The notes beneath the pieces were generated by a model that saw only the letters and a program-made list of their open reading frames with translations, did no database searches and was not told the origin of the DNA. A stretch of 64,000 nt of DNA from Thereva unica (Eukaryota; Arthropoda; Insecta; Diptera; Therevidae). Numbering within the stretch: the first letter of the stretch is position 1; each line of letters starts with the position of its first letter. The stretch lies in assembly GCA_949987705.1 (NCBI GenBank), contig OX465281.1, positions 198,015,112-198,079,111 of the forward strand, in the 5' to 3' direction. Shown in pieces: positions 24,411 to 35,622 of the stretch. The position numbers were made by a program, and so were the translations under genes.

Positions 24411-25124
24411 GTCCCTCTTTAAACACAAAACGAAAAATAGCAAAAAAATCAAACACAAAACGAAATTCTCTTCTGTAAAAAATTCTCTTCCGGTCAAACA
24501 AAAAAACATAAAATAAAAAAATCTCTTCTAAAAAATTGCTCCAGTGATTTCGATTTCGAAAAATGTTGAAAATGGCACAACTAGAATGTTATTATAGATA
24601 ATTCATACAATACAAACTAAAATCCCCAAAGCCAAATTGTTCCCCCACGGCACCCAAAAAGTGACCGTGACGCAAAGGTGCGCAACGTGGCTAAAAAAGT
24701 TTTTACTTTAAAAACTAAAAACACGCTTTTTAAAATGAACTAATAAAAAATAACATACTACTACTCTTTCCATGTAATAATAAATTTTAATTTTTAGTTT
24801 TTAATCAAATATAAAAATGATTGACAATTGATTAATCGTCTTTAATTGTGGTAACTCACGATTAACAATTAATTAATTGTTAATTGCGAATTTTCACAAT
24901 TACAATTAATTAATTGTTAATTGCAATAGACGCGATTAACAATTAATTAATTGTTAATTGCGAGTTTTCACAATTACAATTAATTAATTGTTAATTGCAG
25001 TAGACGTGATTAACAATTAATTAATTGTCAATTTTTAATCGTCCAGAAATTTAGTTTTGCCCAACACTGCTACGTGGTATTTGAATACCATGGTATAGAT
25101 ACCACTTGTGTGTCCATAACATTA

Positions 25125-25310
25125 AGCGAAGTTTCACTTAGCTGTCTTAGCCAGCGCTGGTTATATCTTTCGCTGGCTCTCACGAGATTATCAACCTGTA
25201 TAGTGGTCAACGCTACCCTAATTTTCGAATTTCAGATGGCTGCTAGCTGCTGGCTATAACCCACCAGATTTACAACCAGCGCTGGTAGCAAGCTGAGTGG
25301 AAACCCCGCT
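25125..25310. mobile_element. Small MITE, TTA-flanked
   Basis: This 186-bp element has ends AGCGAAGTTTCACTTAGCT and, reversed, AGCGGGGTTTCCACTCAGCT. The similarity extends through CCAGCGCTGGTT for about 50 bp. TTA flanks both ends (25122-25124 and 25311-25313), as for PIF/Harbinger elements. There is no coding capacity. Confidence 0.68.
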
Positions 25311-25313
25311 TTA

Positions 25314-27399
25314 CAAAAAAGCTTTCATCCTAGCGAGAGCATTAGTCGAGACACAGCCCCAAAAAAAATTTTTAGACAAGCCTCCTACCAGATCACAATC
25401 GAACAAAAAATCAAAACTGCATTTTCGATGATCTGAGAAAAATACAAGTGTGCGGAAAATAGTCGTTTTGAATGTATATGTAAAATTGCGTGTTGCGTCA
25501 GAAAGTCCACTTTCATATGTTTGTACTAATCGTCTAATAGCACCCCTGACCAGATCAGTCAACTATGGTATTATTCGTTTCGTGGAGAATGCTACCAGAA
25601 ACATTTTGTCCAGATTGACATAAGAACCCTATAGTAGTGCATCCGGTGGAAACCATGTCAAGTACTTATTGCATGGTCAGTAGACGTTAGACCTTTCAAT
25701 TACTAATTAGAATCTGGTAGTCCAGAAAGGGATTCCAGAGCTTAGACCTGTAAATAATAATCAAAGTTCAATGAACGCAGTCCAAAGACCTAAATGCAGA
25801 TTTTTTAAGTCGATGGCGTCCTTTTAAGACCTGGGTAACATATAAGGTATTATCCCAAAGATTTTGGATTCGATTCCTACGACCTAATTGTACCATTTCA
25901 TTAATGGATTGTCTATTGCACTCTAGTATGACGAAGTGAATCTTTGTTCCAGCTACGAGTATATTTAAAATGGACTTATCGAACACAATGGATGGCAAAG
26001 TATTTCAATGATGTCGAATGTATCAGAGATTATTTAAAAGTAGATCGATTTTTGTTTTAAAATTCTGCAAACGTACTGTTTTGTACTCTTTATGTTTCGA
26101 AATATGTTTGTGGTGGATTTAACGATGGGAAAAATGTGTTGAAACGGAACAGAATAATAAAAAATGTTTTTTTTTCTATTTCAATAGAACTTTGTACATG
26201 CGTACTTTGGGTACATTTCTGATTTCTAGAAAAACAATCTATTATGATTTTTGTGGCTTTATATTTACTTTGATGCATTCACAGTTTCACGTGTTCCTCT
26301 TTTTCCGATAACAAATTTGTAAATTAATATTTTCACACAAATCAAAACAAGGATTCTTCATTGGAAACAGAACTTTTATCAGCTTTTAACAATGAAAAAT
26401 ATATTGCTGTTCCAGGAACTTCGAATCCATATCCTTACATACATATCGCTTTTTAATTGTGCCCATTCCTAGAGCTCCTGCCGCCGAGAACGGAGTGAGG
26501 GGAAGTTTAAATTTATCAAAAACATATAAAAGGAAAGGATGCGGGACGACCTACAAGGACTCCGTGTTCAATATCTTCGAAAACATAACAGTGCAAGTTC
26601 GAAGGCAACGCTCCTACCATTTACTTGTGGAAATCAAATGGAGAATTGATTTGTGTTGTGATACTAAGAACATCAGCAAAATTTCACATCGCCGTCTCCC
26701 GCACGCCCTAGGGCACCCAGCACACAGTAGGGTTGTAGATATTTTCATGTCAGGATGTAGGCGAAGGATGTAGGTACATCTACCCCTCCGTTCTGGATGG
26801 TGTGGAGCGCACGTTTTTCTTGTTCAAAATCTGGTGTCAGACAAGTAGGGCTCGAGAAGCTGAGATTTTTACAGCAATTCTCCACCCACGCCACAGCCTT
26901 ATTGAAAGCGATCCTGCTAACGTAATAATGTTTCGATTAGGTCGAAGGAGCCAACCCCGTGTGGGGCTCGAGTGGGGGAGGGGATGGCTGCATTTCTTGT
27001 AAGGATATTATTGAAAACAGAAATTGGAATGCGTGTTGGCTGCTTTGCAGTGTCTATCTGTGTTTTTGCTCTGATTTATTGATAGGTTATGACCGACTGT
27101 TGGCAAGGAGTCTCTCTATTTCAGCAATCAGGAGGAGGGACCAATTACAGAATGACTTACCTATTGTTAGAGACCCTGCGTACTTGCCAGATGTGGGTGA
27201 GGATGATGTTGGTTTCAAACTTAAAAAAGTGTTTCTTTTGAAGTTTTTTCTTTTCTTATGAAATCAAAGGAGGATGCCGACGACAAAATATATTACTGAC
27301 GTTTTGTTGATAACTTTCAAAGGTTTCAGTAACGTTTAAAAAAATCTTTATATTTAGGAAAATATCACTCCTGTAAACAGGGTGTATTAGCGAGAATGT
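25314..27399. other. Large-intron DNA, no supported gene
   Basis: The open readings at 26459-26773 and 26959-27261 show no domain I recognise and no host splice context. I see no defined repeat ends in this 2-kb stretch. It may be decayed transposon sequence. Confidence 0.25.
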
Positions 27400-27429
27400 C
27401 GAAACGCCTGGCCTGGCTGTGTATAGGTG

Positions 27430-27680
27430 TTGGATAGACGAACAAAAAATTGTATGGGTGGGGGGGGGGGGGGTAAAGGTTTACAAATTACCCTGTATTT
27501 TTGTAACCCTGTTAGATATTTTCATGAATAAGGCAGCAATCTACGCAGAATACACCTATATAAAACTGTAAAAGTCAAGGGGTCAACCCACTAATATCCA
27601 GAGTTATGAGTCATCAAAGACAAAATTTTGTTTTTTCACTAAAATTTCCACTTCAACCACATTTTTCTCCAAAAAATATG
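27430..27680 (-). repeat. Segment related to the hAT interior at 22.75-22.99 kb
   Basis: Reverse-complementing 22760-22900 gives TATTTTCATGAATATGGTAG, then ATATAAAACT and CACTAAAATTTCAACTTCAA. Very similar blocks occur in the same order at 27518-27660. A G-run marks 27459-27473. The hAT ends are absent, so this is a shared inner module or a remnant of another element. Confidence 0.55.
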
Positions 27681-28639
27681 TAATTAACCAATATTTTTTT
27701 TACAAAATTGGATAGCTTGGGCTATTTCATATGAATAATGCCTAACAACTATTATGCTATGACCCTTACTGTTGAAGTTATTAGCAATTTTAATGGTGAA
27801 ATTGTCTCTATTTCGTCCTTTTTTAGTACTTTTTCACCTGAGTTTTGTTGAGGCGCAGCCTCCTTTAACAATGATTCTTGGAGCCCTTGCATAGGGCATC
27901 TTTGGGTTGTTTTAACCCAAAAAATAAAAACCTAGCCAAATATCAAATATAGGCCTGCAGCGCATCCCATTTTTTCGCTCGAAGTGATGGAAATGAGATA
28001 ACCGGTTGAGACTAATTGCAATAGAGGATGGAAAAATGCATCTACAGTTGATTTTGGCCGAAGTTTGGACATGGCCAACATATAAAAAAATCATGAAAAT
28101 GCCTTTTTTTCGCAAGTGCAGTTTGAACGAATTTTTCACGTTATCTCGCTATATTTCAGTTGTATTGCAGATATCAATTTCAAATTTTAACATAGTCTAG
28201 TTTGACTAATTCCCTAAATATAAAACTTTAACCGAACTGGTTACATCATTTAAAAATAAAATGGCGAATGTTTAAAAAATTTCCAACAGATTCGTGAGAT
28301 TTTTTTTTCTAATCAAAAAGTTGTGTTATAGATTTTTGAAATTCGCTTTTTTGGCTAAACTACATTGTAGCCAAATACTTAAGGCAGTTTTCTGTCAATT
28401 TTCAGATCAAAATGTCCTCCGGTTCAAAAGTTACATTAACATTTGTTGACACTCGATTTCGTCCGCAACAAACGTTCGGATTTAAAATATTTCCTGCTAG
28501 TTAATTTTTTTGTTAGAAAGTTACATATTAGTGTTTGATTTTCATCATAAATTTTTATCCGATTAAGGTTTGATTATATTTTCCTATTGGGTAATTCACT
28601 TAATTTAAATTCATTATATTTCTTTCTATATACAGATCT

Positions 28640-29560
28640 CGAAAAGTCTATTAATGGCAAAGAAGAGAAGGGTTTTGTGATATCTTTTTAAACGAGCGCG
28701 AACAAGTAAGCAAAAAAGGAATCGATGCTCTTCTTGAGTCTGTTAACCAAAATAATGATGGTATTTCAAGAAAGTTATTTGCTGCCCGTGATAGCAACTC
28801 TTTGAATCAAATCAACTTTCATAATGATTGTAGAAGTATATACAATAAAAAGGCGCGGACTCGGAAAAGTTTAGAATTTGATACTGATGGTAACTAACAG
28901 AAACGTATACGAAGCACGGGATCTTTCGACTGGGAAAATTTGTGTTTTATATGTAATCATGGTAAAAACTTATCAGCAGTAACATCGAGGCCATTCCAAA
29001 TATGTGAAAATATTTTACAAAGCAACAAGACTAAAAATGTCCGCGATTTACTTACAAAAACCCCGAATTTATATGAGGTCAATGCCAAGTATCACAAACC
29101 GTGTTACACGATATTTTGTAACGAAGCGAAGAATGCTGAAATCTCAAACAAAAGTGAGACAAAAAACAATTATTTGTGAAAAATGGCTGCCACCGAGATT
29201 TGGAAAAAAAATGAAAGCTCCTTGCAGAACGGAGAAATATTTTTTTACCTGACTTCTATGCTGAATTTATAACAAATTTACAAAAGCAAGGCACTTCCAA
29301 GAATGAAGCGTAAGCAATACTCCCCCATGAAGTGAAATTAATTCTTTTGGAAACTGCTTCAGATGGTGCTATGTTTCACTCAAAAAAAGGGTGTCTTGAC
29401 ATAATTTGTTCGACAAATTGGACCATCTACGAATTACTGAAAAGAGAAAAAAACCGCCAAATGCCATCACAGCATATACATAAGTGATATTAAAATTGAT
29501 GCTACAAACGATTCAGTAATTTTACACCACGCTGTCGAAAAAGTCAGGGTATAAATCGAT
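28640..29560 (+). pseudogene. Decayed ORF of the long-TIR transposon with Cys/His motif
   Basis: From about 28640 the frames give KGIDALLESVNQNNDGISRK and FHNDCRSIYNKK, a stop near 28895, then LCFICNHGKN and AKYHKPCYTIF (28940-29179). Later come ILLETASDGAMFHSKKGC and more stops. C-x2-C ... H-x2-C spacing suggests a zinc-binding N-terminal domain of a transposon-encoded protein. I recognise no DDE transposase core. It is broken by several stops and frameshifts. Confidence 0.5.
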
Positions 29561-29826
29561 AAAATACCTAAAACTTTCGAAAATCCGAACCCATCCGATT
29601 TCGAGTGTCAACAATTGTTACTGTAACTTTTGAACCGGATGACATTTTGATCTGAAAATTTACAGAAAACTGCCTTAAGTATTTGGCTACAATGTAGTTT
29701 AGCCAAAAAAGCGAATTTCAAAAATCTATAACACAACTTTTTGATTAGAAAAAAAATCTCACGAATCTGTTGGAAATTTTTTAAACATTCGCCATTTTGT
29801 TTTTAAATGATGTAACCAGTTCGGTT

Positions 29827-31044
29827 TTGGAAGATAAAGTAGGTGATTACCAAGCAGGATTTAGAACGAACAGATCGACAACAGACCAGATTTTCATAAT
29901 GAGACAAATACTTGAAAAATGCTGGGAAGAAAACATTGATATACATCTTCTTTTTATAGACTATAGAAATGCTTACGATCTGCTAAATAAAAGAGAGTTG
30001 TGGAATAAGATGGCTGAAATGGGTTTCCCCAGAAAACTAATAGATCTCTGCAGGATGACGACCAAAAATTGTGAAACACAAGTGAGAATACGAGGTTGTA
30101 ACTCAACCAATTTTCCTCAAGAATCGGGTCTGCGACAAGGAGATGCAATCTCACCAATACTTTTTAACATTGCTCTCGAAGCAATAATGAGAGAAACACA
30201 GCTTAATGGAGCAAATAGCATCTTCACAAGGAACATCCAGATACTAGCCTTCGCAGATGATATAGTCATAATTGGACGCAAAGCACAAGAGATAAAGGAA
30301 ACCTTTTTCAAGATTGTAGAAAGCTCAGCAAAGTTCAATCTACGAGTAAATGACACAAAAACAAAATATATGATCGTATCAAAACAAGGACATCGGCTAG
30401 GACGAAGTATCAGCCTTGGCGATCATATTGTGGAAATTGTAGAAAACTTCATCTACTTAGGGACAATGCTTACTGCACAAAACCATATAAAGGACGACAT
30501 CCATAGACGCATCGTAGCCGCAAATAAAACCTATTTCGCACTAGTCCCGGTCTTTAAAAACAAAGAAATTTCAAGACAATGCAAAATCAGACTATACAAA
30601 ACGTTAATCCGCCCAGTTCTATGCTATGGGTCTGAGGCTTGGACATTGACCCAACAAACAGAAAACCAGCTTAAAATCTTCGAAAGGAAGATCTTAAGAA
30701 GAATATTTGGCGCTGTAAGGGTTAACCAAAACGAATGGCGCATTAGGACAAATGAGGAACTTCAACAAATGTATGACGACATAAACATATCTACATACAT
30801 AAGATTGAACAGACTGCGATGGCTTGGACACGTTCTACGGGCTCCAGAAGAAAGAATGCTAGCCAGGATTTTTAATGGAAGACCATCTGGAAGAAGAAGA
30901 GTAGGACGACCAAGAAATAGGTGGATGGATGACGTGCTAGAAGACATACGAAAACTTCGTATATCAAACTGGAGAGAGCTAGCAAGACGTAGAGAAGACT
31001 GGAAGAGGAGACTTCAAGAGGCCCGAGTCCTACAAGGACTGTAG
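29827..31044 (+). CDS. Reverse transcriptase, C-terminal part (RTE-like)
   Basis: An uninterrupted reading of about 405 codons runs from the insertion point to a TAG. It begins inside RT at YQAGFRTNRSTTDQIF. It contains LLFIDYRNAYD (motif A), GLRQGDAISPILFN (motif B) and LAFADDIVII (catalytic ADD), then the thumb and the C-terminal block RLRWLGHVLRAPEERMLARI with GRRRVGRPRNRWMDD. The upstream ATG of the open frame lies in host-transposon DNA. The endonuclease is missing by truncation. The intact frame suggests recent insertion. Confidence 0.85.
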   Translation: MEDKVGDYQAGFRTNRSTTDQIFIMRQILEKCWEENIDIHLLFIDYRNAYDLLNKRELWNKMAEMGFPRKLIDLCRMTTKNCETQVRIRGCNSTNFPQESGLRQGDAISPILFNIALEAIMRETQLNGANSIFTRNIQILAFADDIVIIGRKAQEIKETFFKIVESSAKFNLRVNDTKTKYMIVSKQGHRLGRSISLGDHIVEIVENFIYLGTMLTAQNHIKDDIHRRIVAANKTYFALVPVFKNKEISRQCKIRLYKTLIRPVLCYGSEAWTLTQQTENQLKIFERKILRRIFGAVRVNQNEWRIRTNEELQQMYDDINISTYIRLNRLRWLGHVLRAPEERMLARIFNGRPSGRRRVGRPRNRWMDDVLEDIRKLRISNWRELARRREDWKRRLQEARVLQGL

Positions 31045-31061
31045 CGCCATTTAAGAAGAAG
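29827..31061 (+). mobile_element. 5'-truncated RTE-like non-LTR retrotransposon
   Basis: This 1235-bp insertion lies in the right arm of the long-TIR transposon. It is flanked by an exact 13-bp duplication, AACCAGTTCGGTT (29814-29826 and 31062-31074). The 3' end is TGTAGCGCCATTTAAGAAGAAG, and the same tail occurs at 37081-37102 and, diverged, at 60765-60790. Target-primed insertion with 5' truncation explains the structure. Confidence 0.87.
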
Positions 31062-31714
31062 AACCAGTTCGGTTAAAGTTTTATATTTAGGGAATTAGTC
31101 AAACTAGACTATGTTAAAATTTGAAATTGATATCTGCAATATCAACTGAGATATAGCGGGATAAAGTGAAAATTTCGTTCAAACCGCACTTACGAAAAAA
31201 AGGCATTTTCATGATTTTTTTATATGTTGGCCATGTCCAAACTTCGGCCAAAATCAACTGTAGATGCATTTTCCCATCCTCTAACGATTGCAATTAGTCT
31301 CAACCGGTTATCTCATTTCCATCACTTTTTTCATTTCTAGAGCGCTTTTTGGGGATTCGCTGCAGGCCTAATAATAATAATAATAAAACTGACATTTCAC
31401 ATCTACAGTGATAGAAATGTGTGTGAACACATTTTGCCGGCTAATTCAGCCTACTGGTACGTGGTTGGTCTTTCCTCATGTAATTTCATAACGTGGCAAA
31501 ATTTTTGGGAAGGTTTTTAAGATCAATTTTAATCGAAAAATAATCGTTAGCTGTATGAATAGCAGGGGTAAGATCTAGAAAGCAAGCTTGCCTATGTTGT
31601 TCTATTATAGACGATATAGGAGTTATTCAAGTTTAAGTAAATTAAAAAATTTACGAAACGTTTTTTCGTAAACAGCCTGTATCTTAGGGGATAGTACCGT
31701 TAGCCCCCTTCAGA

Positions 31715-32035
31715 GCCGGCTTTAGGTATTTTGGCGCTCCGTGCGAGATTTTTTTTATGTGGCATGGTAAAGCTCAGGAACCACCCTTTGTATACTATTT
31801 CGTCATGCCATTCAATGGTGCAATGTCTAGTAAGTAAGCTTGATCTGAAGGTAGAAAAAGGATATGACAGGTTAAAGGTAATCTGGTGGTTGTACGATAA
31901 GAAGTCAGTCATCCTCTCGTGTGAACTCTCGGATGTTGAATGATTTCATTTTTTTAAGCAGCCATCTGTCTGAGCCATTACCATTAGGCTTAGCGGGAGA
32001 CAGCCTCGTCGGAGTGTTATGACTCCCATCTATAT
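31715..32035. repeat. Mixed repeat fragment (hAT-end-like and SINE-flank-like)
   Basis: The motif CAGAGCCGGCTTTAGG with TTTTGGCGCTCCGTGCG near 31710 resembles the ends of hAT elements such as the one at 38782. AAGGATATGACAGGTTAAAG near 31857 matches 15625 with one difference, and GACAGCCTCGTCGGAGTGTT near 31998 matches 16200. I cannot assign ends. Confidence 0.4.
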
Positions 32036-32436
32036 ACTTATATAATAATTTGTCTTTGGTATTATGAACACATTCCTCTGTCATTTGTTAGCCTTTTTCT
32101 GGGAAAACAAAAGACCTTTGATCAAATATAAAAAAGTTGACGTTGTACGTGCGTCGTGTACGTGCTCGTAATGTACATCTGTAAACTGCAATCAATACTT
32201 CGTCTAGTCCGATCATAAAAATTTAAAGTTCCACAGCCACAGGAGCCACAGCAAAGGTTTTACTTTAGGAAAATGGACCCTTTCAAGTAGCCCCGCAATT
32301 TACTTATGAGATTAAGCAATGAAAAGTGCTGAACGAGGTATTGCAACCTCTATAGTTCTCTTTTTTTCTTTTAAGCCAATATAAGAAAAGGGAGAATGCT
32401 AAAGGGCCCTATACCTCTCTCATCCGCACTCCCATA

Positions 32437-33064
32437 TCGCACCCTTAGAATGAAAGTGACCTAACTCAAAAATTGCATTTTGTGGGAAATGAGCAAGAAA
32501 GTTTTGAAATAAGTGCGGTGATTCATTTTTTGCGTATTTATATATTGATCTTCTATGTACAGATTGGTAACATTATATTAAATTTAAATGTATTTTAAAT
32601 ATATTTTGACATTCTTAATAAGAAATGGTTTCAAATTAAGTCACTCTATGTCAAAAATATTTCTGTATTTCTGGGACTTTTTATGAGTTAAGCCTATTTA
32701 AGACGCAAGATGCAGCAAATGCTGATGGCACATTATGGTGTCAGCCATTATTTTACCATAAAATTCTAGTGTAAGGGCGTACAGTATTTGCAATAAACTG
32801 GCACAATTCGAAATCCGTCGATTTTATTCACGTCCACTTGCGAGCACCTCTGACGCAATACTGATTCGGTCTCTTTCACATAACTTGCATAGGTGAATTG
32901 TGCGATCAACAAAAATGACCGATGTATACGTTATCACTTTTTTACTCTTAATTCGGGCTCTTTTTCGCCATAGGGTTTTAGAGTAGGCTTTTTAAGGTCA
33001 GTTTATAGCAAAATCAGAATTTACAGGAATTTTGAGTTAGGTCACTTTCATTCTAAGGGTGCGA
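32437..33064. mobile_element. TA-flanked MITE
   Basis: This 628-bp element has TIRs of about 37 bp starting TCGCACCCTTAGAATGAAAG and continuing TGACCTAACTCAAAA. The arms are nearly perfect. TA is on both sides, compatible with Tc1/mariner-type insertion. The interior has no gene. Confidence 0.8.
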
Positions 33065-33600
33065 TATAATATTTTGATGAATTATACGCCATCTGTTAGA
33101 CGTTGAAGGAACTAGTTAGAATTTAAATGAACGATTTGTAACGATTTATGTACTACACCAACATGGCGTCATCTATTAAATTAGAATTTGAACCAATTTG
33201 AAAGGTAATTAAAGACAAAGCTCAAACCTTCCGGAAGAAAAGAATATTCCACGACGGTCAAGAAAATTGTCGAAAGTTCCAGCAATTAAATAAAGGGGAG
33301 CGTGGATGTACAAATGCAATGGTCACGGTATTTAGAGTCAGTTTGGTTTGAACTGTCAAAATAACTGGTCGAACTGCTGAGCCCAGGGAAAGAATTGACT
33401 AATCTCTGCGAAAACAATGATTCTTCAGTTGCTGATGTTGGCGGAAAATGGTTCGAACAACTGGACGATGGACATGATTTTTTCAATTTTCGCTAAAAAC
33501 ACAGCAGTGTTTTGAACACCATAACACTGACGGTAAATTACTTCCAACTTACCTGGCCACTGGTAACTATTCTATGAGAGAGGATAGGCTAATTATTACA
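33065..33600. other. Intron DNA, nothing recognised
   Basis: There is no gene, repeat boundary or RNA structure that I can support between the MITE and the RTE-like relic. Confidence 0.3.
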
Positions 33601-33604
33601 GAAG

Positions 33605-35060
33605 GAGCAACATGCCTCGGATACTAGAATCAACGACAACGACCACGGTAACGAAAAAGGCGATTTACGAATTTTCTCATGGAATTTCGAACTCTGTACA
33701 GAACTCGAGCTACACAACATCTAGCCGATACCCTCAAAGTATAGAGTTGACATTACCGCCAGGTAATGGAGGAGGAGATAAGATGGACAGGGAATGATGT
33801 TTTACAAAAACCTGAGTATGACGTATATTACAGCTGTCATACAAAACACCATGTGCTCGGAGTAGGTTTTATGGCCAGCAAAAGAATGAAGCCTAACATT
33901 ATCGGCTTTGAAGCAAAAAACGAAGGCCTATGCACCCTTCGAGTGCGAGGTAAATTTAAGAACATTAGCCTCATAAGCGTTCATGCGCCTACAGAAGAGT
34001 CCCCGGATGATGCTAAAGAAGAATTCTTGGAATTAGTTGAAGGGGAACTTAATGCCTGCCCAGGTAAAATGAAAAAATCATAATGGGACATATGAAAGCC
34101 AAAGTAGGTCGGGAGCCCGTATACAGGCAATATGTCGCCATCCACAGCTTGCATGACAATACTAATGACAATGGACAGCGAGTTATAGAGATGGCAGCAA
34201 GTAAGAACTTGGTCAATGCAAGTAATAGATTTGCGCGTAAAGGTATCCATAAAGCCTCCTGGGTATCTCCTGATGGCGCCACTCGCAACCAAATAGACTA
34301 TGTCCTGATAGACCGCCGACTGCCACCAATATCTCATGATAATGCTAGGCTGCCGCCACCAAGCATAGAAGAAGTTAGCAGAGGCATCAGCCGGCTCAAG
34401 AACAACAAGGCCTTGAGTGCAGACGGGATCCCAGCGGAGCTGGTTAAATATGGAGGGCCTACATTACACCAAGCGATTCATGAATAATTTGTTCAAGTAT
34501 GGGAGCAGGAAGTGATGCCAGCAGACTGGAGAAAAAGCATCCTCTGCCCGGTACATAAAAAAGGAGATATCACAGCGTGCACCAATAATTGCGGTATAAC
34601 GCTGTTGAGTACCGTGTATAAGATATTCTCCGCTATCCTACAAAACAGGATTGTCCCATACGCCAGAAACATCATAGGCATTACCAGTGTGGCTTCAGCC
34701 CAGGCAAATAAACGACCAGATTTTCACCTTAAAAATGCTTGCTATGGAAAAATGTCTAGAGTTTCAAAACTCAATTCTTCATAGACTTTAAAGCCGCCTA
34801 TGATAGCATAGCCAGAGTAGAAATCTACAAAGCCATGAGAGATTCGGCATCCCCAACAAGCTGACAAGACTAAGTAGGTGGACCATGACCAATGTAACAA
34901 GCCAAGTAAAGGTGTTCGGCATCGATAGCTATAATGGACTCCGACAAGGGGACGGTCTGGCCTGCCTCCTTTTCAACCTGGCGTTGGAGAAAGTGATCTG
35001 AGATTGGGGCGTGACATCAAGGAGCTCAATCCTCCACAAGTCCACCCAATTACTGGTCGT
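33605..35060 (+). pseudogene. RTE-like retrotransposon relic (endonuclease and part of RT)
   Basis: The piece 33640-34083 reads, with shifts, as an EEP endonuclease: YRVDITA, EEEIRWTGNDVL, LISVHAPTEE and LVEGELNACPG. Next comes IDYVLIDRR (34290-34320), then RT N-terminal blocks (DGIPAELVKYGG, PADWRKSILCPVHKKGD, LLSTVYKI). Motif B, RQGDGLACLLFNLALEK, is near 34935-34995. Stops and frameshifts are frequent, and the DD catalytic region is absent. It may be a 5' relative of the 29827 family. Confidence 0.78.
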
Positions 35061-35622
35061 TGTTATGGGGACTTCATTCGAATATTAATTTTTTTTGTTT
35101 ATGTGAAAGTCTAAGCTGTGGCGTCACCAGTCCGTCATGTTGTTCACGTCAAGGTGCAATGTCTAGTAGTAAGCTGTTGAAGTGTGTTGAAGCCAGTCGA
35201 ACCCTTTGAAGCCCCAAGGAAGCTTGTGAAAAGCGCGAAGCCGCGACAGTGTTGCGGGAGAGAAGGTGGGTATGAACTTCAGTTGCCTTTGAGTAAAGTA
35301 TTGGTGTTCTCACAGAATCTCTACACTGATTAAGCCATGACCCTAGAAAAATTCTGTCAAATGCACATAATGTACGAACTATCGAGTCCGAATGGACAAA
35401 TGGTGCCCTCCAAAGCAGATGCCAAGTACAGTGCTCTCAATCAAGGCCAACATATGGTAAGCTACACCCCATGCCGAATGGCGGAAAATCCTGATTAATA
35501 AGAAAATCAATTAAGCTGCCACCATCATGCAATTGAATTCCTCATTGCTCATTGTCCACCGCAAATGTTGGCACCAGAGCATTTCTGAAAGCAAAGGCAT
35601 TTTCAAATCGAGCAATACTCAC
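35061..35622. other. Intron DNA next to Dgk exon h
   Basis: No gene or repeat with supportable ends was found here. CAATGTCTAGTA(G)TAAGC near 35157 also occurs near 31820, a small shared repeat piece. Confidence 0.3.

Larger units (their letters stand above)
21224..25069. mobile_element. Non-autonomous hAT element carrying two tandem arrays
   Basis: The ends are CAGTGTTGGGCA and TGCCCAACACTG-type inverted repeats (right end GCCCAACACTG). They are flanked by an exact 8-bp duplication, CTACGTGG (21216-21223 and 25070-25077), which is diagnostic of hAT. About 200 bp inside each end is made of AATTAATTAATTG-rich palindromes. The 3846-bp interior encodes no transposase. It consists of a 108-bp tandem array, an AT-rich stretch and a second array of CATAGTACATAATA-like units. 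Confidence 0.88.
20423..25116. mobile_element. TA-flanked (mariner-like) element hosting nested insertions
   Basis: The ends TGGACACACATGTGGTTTCG and GTGTGTCCA form imperfect inverted repeats of about 35 bp (ATACC and TGGT blocks). A TA dinucleotide lies on both sides. Without the inner hAT (21224-25069) and MITE (20490-20794), about 0.54 kb remains with no coding capacity. TA flanks suggest a Tc1/mariner-type MITE. The boundaries are less certain than those of the inner hAT. Confidence 0.55.
27952..31367. mobile_element. DNA transposon with about 500-bp terminal inverted repeats
   Basis: The left arm (27952-28455) starts GGCCTGCAGCG. It matches in reverse the right arm, which is now split into 29606-29826 and 31075-31367. 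The arms share blocks such as GATGGAAATGAGATAACCGG and TGGACATGGCCAACATATAA. TA flanks both ends. The 1.1-kb interior contains a decayed ORF with Cys/His motifs. The arms are well conserved. The superfamily is unknown to me. Confidence 0.78.

Noticed and set aside
26459..27261. Two open readings of about 100 codons
   Set aside because: No family is recognised and there is no splice or repeat context, so they are not supported as genes.
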